From the NCBI GenBank assembly GCA_020631735.1, contig CM036158.1:77541172-77605171 (forward strand): a stretch of 64,000 nt of DNA. The letters are read 5' to 3'. The first letter of the stretch is position 1; the number at the start of each line of letters is the position of its first letter. This DNA comes from Saccharum officinarum. Its lineage: Eukaryota > Streptophyta > Magnoliopsida > Poales > Poaceae. Of this stretch, positions 11,279 through 20,972 are shown piece after piece. Position numbers and translations under genes: made by a program. The notes beneath the pieces were generated by a model. It did not search any database and had not been told where the DNA came from. It saw only the letters and a list, made by a program, of their open reading frames with translations.

Positions 11279-11890
11279 CTAAGCATCATCCTCCGAGTCA
11301 GTGTCAAGGATCTCCCCGCCGTCCTCATCACTGACAGGCTCTAACTCCTCGTCTTCTTCTTCTGGCTCTTCCTCTGATGCTTCTACAGGTGGGGCATCCT
11401 GTGGTCCATCAACCTCCACTTCATCATCATCCTCAGCCATGAAGATTCCCGAACCCATGTCCTCATCGGCGTTGTTGTTTTGAGGCAGCAGGGGATTAAG
11501 CTCGTTGTTCAGGCGGTGCACTTCTTCATGAAGGTTGTCATTGTATTCTTCAGCATTTTCTAACTGCTGCTCGAGCTCAAACTGGCGAGCCCTCAGAACG
11601 TTCTCCTCGTGCCAGGCTTCATCCCTCTGTTCCATCACACGGACCAACATGCGTTGACAGTTGCGGTTTGCTACTGTCAACCTCTGGACTGCAAGCGTTT
11701 CTTGATCACGATCATGAATCACTTGTTCCAGTTGTTGCCGTGCTGCATCCCTAGCAGCAGTCACCTCTGCCAGCTCTGCCCTCAGCCTTTCCACCTCAGT
11801 AGGCTCAGGGCGGGGCTCACGTGGAGCGAGCTGGTGACGCGGTGCCCTGCCCCCAGTGGACTTACGAGCGGTCCTCTTGGTACGTGCCAT
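11279..11890 (-). CDS. Retrotransposon extra ORF with a histone H3 tail mimic, coiled coil and acidic tail
   Basis: A 203-aa protein. The ATG at 11890 is preferred over one 12 bases upstream because it begins the conserved-looking stretch and abuts a splice acceptor-like CTTGTTGCTACAG. Residues 1-20 read MARTKRTARKSTGGRAPRHQ. Canonical plant H3 has Q at residue 5, K at 14 and K at 18 (initiator Met not counted) where this has R, R and H. R2, K4, R8, K9, S10 and T11 and the ARKS context are kept. After a Pro/Arg linker, residues ~33-130 look like a coiled coil rich in E, Q, R and L (AELAEVTAARDAARQQLEQ). Residues ~145-203 are strongly acidic (EEEPEEEDEELEPVSDEDGG), resembling histone-chaperone tails. 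It lies between PBS and gag on the coding strand, the place where some plant gypsy families carry an additional ORF. No catalytic domain is visible. The function is unknown; a chromatin-directed role is inferred only from the tail. Confidence 0.85.
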   Translation of the reverse strand: MARTKRTARKSTGGRAPRHQLAPREPRPEPTEVERLRAELAEVTAARDAARQQLEQVIHDRDQETLAVQRLTVANRNCQRMLVRVMEQRDEAWHEENVLRARQFELEQQLENAEEYNDNLHEEVHRLNNELNPLLPQNNNADEDMGSGIFMAEDDDEVEVDGPQDAPPVEASEEEPEEEDEELEPVSDEDGGEILDTDSEDDA

Positions 11891-12658
11891 CTGTAGCAAC
11901 AAGATAAGATACGACTTAAAGTGAGGATCATTTAGGGGATACGAAATTTACTTTAGTCGGGAGTACAGAAATTTTTAAGGAGGGAGTAAATGATATGTAT
12001 GATATAATTAAACATGATGCATGTACGTTCCGTACGCCCTCTCACCTTAGTAGAAACCTAAAGTTCTAACGCTAGGCGGTGGCATACATACGTTCTCTCA
12101 TATAAGCGAAACTATCGGTCTACTCGTTACGCTGTTAGTGTACCTGCAGAAAACCTCATTTCAGCCCAACAGTTTCCCATTATAAGCACATAAGAAAGCA
12201 GTAATTTAAATACTTTCCATATACACATCCCCAGATGTATATACTTCAGTATCAAAGCTACCCGATATAAAGGTTCCCACAATTAAGTGCTTTTACATAG
12301 TTACATGGTTTAAACATGTAAAGATGCAAGTCACCACAACTACTCTCCCCTAGACCGCCGGTTGGACGATCATGCTCTCACAACTCACACTTACCAGAGC
12401 GTCGAGGCAATTGATCCATACATTACCACCCAAGTGGATGGCATCCATACAATATCACGCCGTATGGACGACGAAATAAAAACAAACAAGGCCCCCAAGT
12501 TAGTCTTTATAATAAGCCACCTAAGAGTCCTTATTTGGGCTAAGGGTTGTGATCACTGGCATACCTAAAAAAAATAATTTTTTTAGAGTTTAACCCTTTT
12601 CGCAAACAAATACTTTTTGTTTTTAATTACCCGTAAGATGTGTTTAATGTTGAATTAT
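11891..12658 (-). other. Gypsy 5' leader between PBS and extra ORF
   Basis: About 770 bp without a convincing ORF. It ends on the minus strand with TTGTTGCTACAG directly before the extra-ORF ATG. It could carry a splice donor and packaging signals, but I cannot identify either. Confidence 0.5.
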
Positions 12659-12670
12659 GCTCCGGTACCA
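12659..12670 (-). promoter_or_regulatory. Primer binding site of the gypsy element
   Basis: On the minus strand TGGTACCGGAGC, two bases after the LTR end (…TGTTACA, GC, PBS). It resembles the initiator-Met tRNA PBS TGGTATCAGAGC with two mismatches. Confidence 0.75.
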
Positions 12671-12672
12671 GC

Positions 12673-15600
12673 TGTAACAGAACCGACCAAATTATAAGAG
12701 CACAAGTACGAAAACAAGCACCGAAGCGCTCAAATTTTCAAACTTGAGCCCATATAATCCCGGTAGTCAATCGAAATCACGAAGGATTTCAAACCAAACT
12801 GCTTACAACCAGGATCGCATCATTCAACATACAACATCATACGATACATTTCACAAGTAGTTCTGAAATAAGTTTACACCACGGAGTAGCAAATATTACA
12901 AACCAAGTTTGAAAGTAGCGGAAGCATAACACACACACTAGTTAAATAAATACTGCCAGTCTGGATGATCGACAACCCGCAAAAGCATGAGGAAAGTACA
13001 TAAAGACGATCACGCCCTTGTGATCTAGTCATCATCACCCGCAGGGTGGAGACACGTCTTGCAGAATCCCTGATAAAGCATGTCATCTGCAACAGGAGGG
13101 AATAAACCCTGAGTACTGGAATGTACTCAGCTAGACTTACCCGTCGAAAACCAGAAATAAAGTGACACCAAGGATTATGCAAGGCTTACACAAGAGGCTA
13201 GCTGACATAACATTTTGCATAAAGGCATAAGTAATTGATACTCTTATAACCTGTACTAGCAGTTATTTTTAGCATTTACCTGTCATCTATCTTAGCACCT
13301 GTACTAAACATGCACTTGATTATAATCAAACAATTATCATCATTATATCCAGAGCAGTTATGAATTGTGGCAACATTGTATCATTCCCTTAACCACCAGT
13401 TTATTTAATGAGATCTACGTTGCCGCTGCTCAAGTCAAGTGCTCACTAACCGGGAGCGACGGCGATTCGAATCGAATTCCTATCCAGCTGGAGGGGTATT
13501 TCTAACACTCACCGTGCAGACCCCTGCCAGGGTCGCACAGGCCACCGTTTCATATGATTCAGGAATCGCGGGTCCGAATAATGTCGCGACCCCAAGGGCG
13601 ACACTCTGCCAGGTGATAGGGACTCTAACCCCCCCTTGGTCTCACGCCAATGTCCCCAAGCACATCCTTTCTCTCCTCCAAGAAGCATCCTACCATTCGA
13701 TTCCCGGCCTGAACCACATTACTCGGCTTCGCGGTCGGAACGACTTATCCGGCCAACTAAGTGTTAGACTGCGTTCAACATGACTCAAGGACGTACAGCG
13801 AATCGGTCCTTAAACGACTCAGACGGGCATAGCTCCACACCCAAGACGTGAAGTGTCTTGCGGCTGTACTATCGAACTCCCGCCCGGTCTCAATTTCATT
13901 TTTAAGCATGGTTCCATCCACGATAGCCATAAAGCCACTCGTGCCTCCTTCCTACATCTCGCGGATGACCGGAAATCACCCGACTTCTACCGTACTAAGC
14001 AGGGCTAAGCATTGACACGTGCCTAAACCTAAAATAGGATTAAGTACGATATCTGGACAAGGACAGGTATAATGCAACAAGTGTTTTCATATAACTCCTG
14101 TAACTTAATGCAGTAAACAATTAAAAGTACTCAAGATTAATTTATAAAACAGTAGGTTCAGCATGCACCGGGGCTTGCCTTTGAGAAATGTTGCGGGTCT
14201 GTGGTCCGGACACTCGGGTAGATCTTCTGACGGAGCTTCGTCGCCGGCTGGTTCCTCGGGCTCCTGCTGCTCCTGGTTCTCCTCCGGGATTACCGGCTCG
14301 AATTCGAGGAGTGTTACCCCCTCCGGTGCACCTATTGCATGAATGCACAATAAATATAAGGGATGCATAAATTGGTGCAACATGCTCGGAATGAAATGCA
14401 TTTCAGAATAAAATACTCTATTCAAGTTATTTTACTAGTACGTGCAAATCTCTTCTCCAGTAGAGAAGTACTCACCTAATCTACTTAACCTAAGATAAAG
14501 CTGCTCATCCTCAGTTAAGGCCCTAACACCTAACAATTACAAAAGTAGCATGTCTTAGGATATCTCACCATAACAATCAGCAAAACACCACAGTAAGCAT
14601 TCTGGACAGCAGCTACTTGTTTTTATCACAACTGGAGATTTATAATTCCAAAAGATATGATCTAAGACAATCTGGAAAGCCTAAGAAATGTACTACAATT
14701 CATTTTCAGACCTCAACTCCAAACTCCTAAGTTTTCCATGTCAAACTTCACAAGTTCCAGAATCTGTCCTCTCCAAAACAGAGAGTAGCAGATTTTGAAC
14801 TGCCACTTTAAACAACAGTAACTCTCAAACTACTAAGCCAAATGCTTCCAAATTTTAACACAAGCTAGTTCATCAAGTTTACTCCAACTTTGGTATTTAC
14901 AGGTTGACCAGCAACCAATTTTATCAAAGCCAAATTTAGAATTACTACTTAGCTATCCAGAAAACCTAAATTACAAAGGTTAAATATTTATTGATGTGGC
15001 AAACATTCTCTAAAACCCAACTAATGCTACTACAAGTTCACAAACATCACAAAGACACCAGGAAGTAAGGTGTGCCCACCTAGAACATTTATTTAAACCC
15101 ATTTCTCAATTTACTTAAGTAATTAAGTGGAATTTTAAACATATATGTAGACTGCTCCCAAAATTCTACAAAAATTACAGAGGACTCTTTGACCCAAAAA
15201 GAGACTGCTGTAAAAATTTGAATTTTTTTTATTCACAGGAACTCCCTACACAAAATTCACAAGCTAATAAGGCTGATTTTTGTATAAATAAGAAACCCTA
15301 TTGAAAAGTGTCAAACAACAGATTTCATATTTTTCTTAGACACTTTAATATACCAAGACATTCTCCAAAAATTTATAAGAACATTGCACATGTAGAAAAA
15401 TTACAAAAATTCCTTTAAGCATTTCCTAAAATAACAAGATAGCATTATAACTTGAAAAGTACTTAAGCACTGATGCCCAAATTTTTACCAGAGCTAGGAC
15501 TAGCATAGAGTAACCTACCCATCAAATTTTATGATTTATGGAACACTACAGCTCAAGTTATAAATTTAACAAATTTGCATGCATTCTAAAACACATTTAA

Positions 15601-17501
15601 AGGATCTATTAAATTCTCCTAAAAATTAAACATCACATTCCAGATTTATATTTTTCTAAAATACTACACATCATGGGGACCCTAATAAAATTTATCTCAT
15701 GATTTTTGGATCATTAAAACCCTAGATCTACATTTTTCCAACTTGTACAAAAATCAGTGACAAAATAATAAAAATGAATTTCATTTCGGATGACTGGGCC
15801 GGCCCGGAAGAACTCGGCCCACGACTCGCGCGCGCGCGGCCTGCTCGGCCGTCCCGCCCGCGCTTGGCAACTGACAGGCGGGCCCCCGCAGTCAGGGACA
15901 GAGGGACAGGGGAGGCGGAGACCCGCGAGCTCCGACGAGCTCGAGCTCGCCGGAGAAGGGCTCGCTCGGCCAATCGGACACCGCCTCGTGTTCTCCGTCA
16001 CCCGGTGCGTCGATTGGTGCTCGTGGAACGGATGGGGATGGGGTGGAAGGGGCTTGTCACCGCGAGCGGCGGCCGGTGGTGTCCGGTGGCGGCGCGCCGT
16101 CGCCGGTGAAGATGCACGGTGCGGTCCAGGCTCGGTGCGAGCTTCACCGAAGCTAGGCGGTTCCATTTTGCTAGGAAGGGAGGACGGAGAGAGACCCGAA
16201 GCACCCCGACCACGGTGAGGTCCCATGGCGGGCTCCGGCGACCTCTCGGAGATGGGGAAGAAGGAAATGCGGCTCACCTCGAGTCAAATCACGGGCTTCG
16301 GTGGGTCAAGGAGATGGAGGGTGGTGAGGCGAAGAGATTGGCGAGGTCAGGCGAGCGGTGGTGCGGTGGTGAGTGCGCGAGAGCTCGGAGACAGCTACGG
16401 CGGCAATGGTGTCTCCGGCTTCCGCCTCGGTTGCACACGGGAAAGAAGGAAATGGCTGGGCGGCTTAGGCGAGGCAGCAGGGACCTCTTCTACATGTCGA
16501 GCAGCTGGCCGCGACGCCAGGTCGCATGCGGCGCGTGGAGGGACACGCGGCGGCGACGGTCTGTGGCCGGTCGGCCACTCCTCTGATGACTGAATCGGTG
16601 TTTCAGTTGTGGCCTCCAAGACCGACTGACAGAGAAAGTTCAACGATGATTACCTCCAAAACCGGTTCGAGTTAGTCGAAGATGATAACACCAAAATTGT
16701 AGAGCTACATGAGGTCTACAAGTTTGTCAATTGGAGTTTGGGCTGGTTCGGCCTAGATTTGAAACTACAGAGCTCCAAACTCGTGTACTTGGAAACTGAA
16801 ATGCAATTTCAGAGATCAATGCCGACTGAAACCCTAACTTCTTGACACCATATCTCCTAAACTATTGAGAACCAGGTGATGATGATATTGACAAAGTTGT
16901 AGAGCTATGTGTGGACAACAACTTTGTCAATTGGCTCAAAGACTGGTTTGGCCTAGTTGGTGAGTTACAAGTTGCTAAAGTGAGGTACAGTGAAACTGAA
17001 AAGTCCAATTTCCAGACTTAGAATTTTTCTAAGTGTTGATTCCCACTCAAGCTGACTTGTGGGCCATTTTTGAGCATGTTCTGATCATTTTCATGAGATG
17101 GCCATATTAGAACTTTTGTTCCTCATGAAATTCTCTACAACTTTGCTTAAGGGTGCTCTTCCATGCAAGGTCTCTAAATTAGACTTTTTAATTGGTCAAA
17201 CTAGGGCCTTCTAGGGTCAAATGGTGGTCAAACTTTTCTTGGAGGGCAATTTTGTAATTTTGGTCAACATGAACCTTGTTCCAAATGTTACCCTAAGTAT
17301 AACTAAGGTGTTGTAGGTCATGATTGGCTACCTTACCCTTTTGTTACACCATCTATCAAATACTTCATGAAATAAATCAAACAAACCCTAGAAAAATTAC
17401 ATGTGTTGCATCACATAAAATAACAAACATGAATGATGCATGCTTATATTTATGCCATGCAAATGCAATGCAATTAAGGACTAAACACTTGAAGTGTTAC
17501 A
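12673..17501 (-). repeat. 5' LTR of the gypsy element (4.8 kb)
   Basis: Bounded by TGTAACA at 17501 (minus strand) and TGTTACA at 12673, an inverted terminal pair, with a PBS two bases beyond. It contains a very GC-rich, CpG-rich block (~15774-16590) and long A/T-rich tracts (14450-15700). Near 14105-14425 is a 106-codon frame with an acidic, glutamate- and proline-rich section of coding-like composition. Near 13080 is another CAG|ATG (CTGTTGCAGATG). Open frames in the GC-rich block occur on both strands and are probably compositional. Confidence 0.85.
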
Positions 17502-19154
17502 ACTTAGAAACCCAAATTTGTTTAGGCATATTCTTGTTTGGTGGACCTAAGAACATGACTTTCATCTTTCCACTAGAATCCTTTCTAAGCATGTAGTGAG
17601 CATTAAAAACAAAGGGTCTAGCATGCTTGGGCAAGGGTTGTGGTGGTAGAGTTTTACACTCATGTGCAAAGTGACCTTCTTGTCCACACTCAAAGCATCT
17701 CTTTGGTTTAGATTTTTACTTGTATTGTTGTTGATGTTGAGCTTGAGCTTTCTTCTCTTGATGTGCCAAATATCTAATACCACTTCTATCCATCTTCATC
17801 ACGGTGTTCATTAGTAGCTCACTTTGAAGATATTGACCTCTTGTGAACTTGCTCAAACGGGTCTTCAGATGTTCCTTCTCCAACTTGAGTTTCTTGTTTT
17901 CTTCAATGAGTGACTCATTTGTTGTTTGCTTCTTAAGACCCATCTCCATCTTGAGTCTTTTTCTCTCTTCTTTAAGCATCTTATTTTCAAGAGCCATATC
18001 ATGATCATTGTCAAGATTCTCAATGACAACAGTGTTGGTGGTTGATGCGTTTTCAAGATCCTTCTTGAGCTTCTCATTCTCATCCTTGAGCTTGATGTAA
18101 TCATCATAGTTATCAGACTCAACCATTTTCTTGCCTTTGCTACTAGAACCTTGCTCAATGCTCTCAATAATTAAGTCATCATATGATGTAGCTATATCAA
18201 TCTTAACAACATTATTAGTAGCATCATGCGGCTCATTGGATAAAAGCTCATGAGAAAGAACAAGATTGTCATGATTAATCTTGAGATTGGTATACTCTTC
18301 TTTTAGCAACTTGTAACTAGTGGTGAGCTCTTTGTGCATCTCCTCAAGTTTATCATATTTTTCTCTAAGCTCCTTTTTAGAGGTTTTGAGCTCCTTGAGT
18401 TTAGATGACACAATTTTATTCTCTTCTCTAAGCTCATCACTAGCTTTTTGGGCTGTCATACTTTGTTAAAAGTGAATCGTTCTTCAGTTCTAGCTTCTCA
18501 TTTTTAGCTCTTATCTTTTTTATGATCTTAGTGTATTGGTTTAGCAATTTTACAAGATCATTATAAGAAGGTGATTTAAATTCTTCATCACTATCACTAC
18601 CATTTTCATCATCACTAGCATTGTCATAACCACTACTATTATCATCATTTTGTACCTTTTGTTCATCCTTGGCCATAAGGCATAGGTGTGTAGAGGATGA
18701 TGGCGGCAATGGCGGTGGAGATAGTGAAGAACCAATCACAAAAGCGGCCACCTTCTCCTTCTCATCATCACTTTCATCATCGGATGAGCTACTAGATGAT
18801 TCAATGTCTGTGAGCCAATCACCAACAATATAAGCCTTGCCATTCTTCTTCTTGTGAAATTCTTTCTTCTTACCATCCTTCTTCTTGTATGGCTTGTTGT
18901 TCTTCTTCTTCTCATCATCATCATCATCACTTGAGTCATCTTTCTTGCCCTTGTACTTCTTCTTGTACTTGTCTTTTTTGGGTTTGGGGCATTGATGAGC
19001 TAGATGACCAAGTTCTCCATAATTGTAGCAATCCATTTCGGAGATGGGCTTCCTTCTATTACTTGTGAAGAATTTCTTCTTCTTGCCATCAAACTTGACA
19101 CCATTCTTATTTAGCTTTTTGAGCATCTTGGCAGTTTTTCTCACCATGGGAGCT
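17502..19154 (-). pseudogene. Copia-1 gag, C-terminal part
   Basis: Maximus/SIRE-type gag. It contains a degenerate first knuckle (CYNYGELGHLAHQC, where the second Cys is replaced by Tyr), lysine- and serine/acid-rich low-complexity runs, a long coiled coil (18459-17840), and a second intact CCHC knuckle CFECGQEGHFAHEC near 17690. It ends in the family phrase KQIWVSK at the gypsy insertion. Damage: a one-base frameshift near 18450-18465 and an in-frame TAA at about 17713-17715. Confidence 0.9.
19150..19154 (+). repeat. Target site duplication of copia-2 (left)
   Basis: GAGCT, repeated exactly at 29131-29135 after the 3' LTR. Confidence 0.95.
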
Positions 19155-19807
19155 TGAAAGCCCAAGTTTGGTTTTGGTAATTAATGACACCAAGTTGCTA
19201 ATGCCATGTGTTAAGTGTTTTGAGTTAGGCATAAGCAACACATGTGATGAAGGTGTATGTGGCAAGGTGTGGTGGCCACAAGATCACAAAGAAATGGTGC
19301 ATGGACATGAAATGACGATCATAGTGGAGATGCACATAATATGATGAACTTGATGATCAAGTGAAGTAGAAGGATCTAAGAGCGCAAGGCAAAGGTATAA
19401 CTATAGGGTTTTCCTTTTGCCGGTCTAAGATGAGTAGAGAAGTGATTGACCGGATTTAGGATACATAGCCGACTATCAAGAGGGGCAATCACGGTTAGCT
19501 CGGGAATCAAGTGCCACTAGATCAATGTCTTGAGCATATGCATTAGGATCTAGTAAAGAGCTAACATAACGCCTTGGAAAATGAATGTGAAATGCTAACA
19601 CACATGCACATGGTGGTGTACACATGATGGTGTTAGCACATTTGCGAAGGCGGTGGAGTTTGAGCGGTAGAGAGGGGTTTGGGTTCCTCTCTCCCTCCCG
19701 CCGAGCTTGCGAGGCGGGATTCGGCGCTGTTTGGAGAAGTGAAATGCCTATTTTCTATTGCGCCGGAAGTCGGAAAAGAAACGGAGGCGAATGGCGGTCA
19801 CTGTGGT

Positions 19808-20246
19808 GACCGGACGCTGCATCGGACGCGGTCACGGTTTGACCGGACGCGTCCGGTCAGTTCATCATGGCGCGAGCGCTAGGGTCTGTGACCGGACGCG
19901 GGTCTGGCCTGGCCAGCGCGTCCGGTCAGTTCAACTGGGCGTAAGAGAGAAGCGCGCGACCGGCGCGTCCGGTCCTTCACGGGACCGGAGCGTCCGGTCA
20001 CGCGTCCAGAAACACAGAGCAAAGCGGAGTGACGATCGGACGCGCGGCGCGTCCGGTCACGTACGATCGGACGCGTCCGGTCGTAGCTGGAGCTTACTGG
20101 AACGCGACCGGACGCTGGCACTGTCGCGTCCGGTCACTTGGTTGAGCGCGTCCGGTCAGGGCAACGGCTAGTTCTGACGCGCACTGTTCACGTTTGTCGT
20201 GTAGTGACCGGACGCGTCCGGTCACCCTGACCGGAGCGTCCGGTCA
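19808..20246 (+). repeat. Palindromic CpG array in the copia-2 U3
   Basis: At least a dozen full or partial units built from GACCGGACG and CGTCCGGTC, several forming the perfect palindrome GACCGGACGCGTCCGGTC. The array ends 49 bp before the TATA box. The same design occurs in copia-1 and copia-3. Confidence 0.9.
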
Positions 20247-20295
20247 GCGCGTTTTTGTTGCGTCGTCTGTAACGGCTAGTTGCGTACCCCTTCGT

Positions 20296-20303
20296 TATAA
20301 ATA
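20296..20303 (+). promoter_or_regulatory. TATA box of the copia-2 5' LTR
   Basis: TATAAATA, sited between the palindrome array and the R/U5 part of the LTR. Transcription would start ~25-30 bp downstream. Confidence 0.8.
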
Positions 20304-20914
20304 GACGTTGGACGGGGTTTGAGGGTAACTCTTGCACATTCTGAGATATAGAGACATACTTTGAGCTAGAGAACAACCCCTCCACTCATCTCTTTGATTA
20401 GTTGCACATCTTGAGTGAGATTGAGTGAGATTCAAGTGCATTGCTTGAGAGTTGCATTCTAGAGGCACTTGATCTTCGAGTAGCTGCGGATTTCTTGTTA
20501 CTCTTCCGTGTTTCCCGACACGGTAGACGGCTTGGAGCAGCGGAGGTGATTGAGCTCACAATTGGAGATTGTTGGAGCCTTCACCAAGTGTTGTAAGGGG
20601 TTCTTGATCCTTCCCCGCGGGAGTTCGCAAATTGGATACTCTAGTGGAGCTCGTGGCTTGGAGGATCTCCATCTTGTGTGCGGTTGTGCGGCGCCCGCCG
20701 AGGGCTCAACTCTTGATAGTTGATTAGCTCGCGAACCGACAAGTGGGTGTATCGCCACAACGGGGAGTAGCTTGCCGGGAAGCAAGTGAACCTCGGGATA
20801 AATTCTTGTGTCATTCTCTTCCCGAGGATTTCTCTTGTATGATTGATTGATTGGTATTTCTCTTCTCTTCACGGCGGCTATTCACCCCCCTCTAGCCTAT
20901 TTGGACCTTACAAG

Positions 20915-20927
20915 TGGTATCGGAGCC
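20915..20927 (+). promoter_or_regulatory. Primer binding site of copia-2
   Basis: TGGTATCGGAGCC two bases after the LTR end, complementary (one mismatch) to the 3' end of initiator tRNA-Met. Confidence 0.9.
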
Positions 20928-20972
20928 GAGGCACCGTTTATTTGAGGCTTAACAACCTACGGTGAAAAAGAA

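Larger units (their letters stand above)
1..17501 (-). mobile_element. Ty3/gypsy chromovirus (Tekay/Del-like), left end off the window
   Basis: Order in the minus direction: 5' LTR (17501-12673), PBS (12670-12659), an extra ORF (11890-11279), gag, pol (protease, RT, RNase H, integrase with chromodomain-like tail), polypurine tract (1797-1785), then the first 1784 bp of the 3' LTR. Extra ORF, gag and pol share one strand. Positions 1-1784 match 15716-17501 with only about four substitutions and a few 1-bp indels, so the insertion is young. The right flank after 17501 begins ACTTA; the matching target duplication would lie left of the window. It inserted into the gag of an older copia element that resumes at 17502. 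The gag-pol appears twice on either side of a 100-N gap, probably an assembly effect; a single-copy element would be about 16 kb. Tekay-type assignment rests on the integrase tail and long LTRs and is from memory of the family. Confidence 0.9.
19155..20912 (+). repeat. 5' LTR of copia-2
   Basis: Begins TGAAAGCCCAAG and ends GGACCTTACA. It contains a palindromic CpG array (19808-20246) and a TATAAATA box (20296-20303). Its first ~55 bp recur at 49398-49452 as part of another copy of the family. Confidence 0.95.

Noticed and set aside
12362..12568. 68-codon plus-strand ORF in the gypsy leader
   Set aside because: Antisense to the element and without features.
14105..14425. 106-codon minus-strand ORF inside the gypsy 5' LTR
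   Set aside because: One segment has coding-like composition, but both ends look like ordinary A/T-rich LTR sequence. Kept only as a note under the LTR.
19808..20246. CRISPR-like appearance of repeated GACCGGACGCGTCCGGTC units
   Set aside because: Units vary, spacers are irregular and short, and they lie in the U3 of plant LTRs next to a TATA box.
20915..20927. tRNA-like sequences (also 29897, 57049, 57753)
   Set aside because: These are 12-13 nt primer binding sites next to LTR ends, not tRNA genes; no cloverleaf sequence surrounds them.
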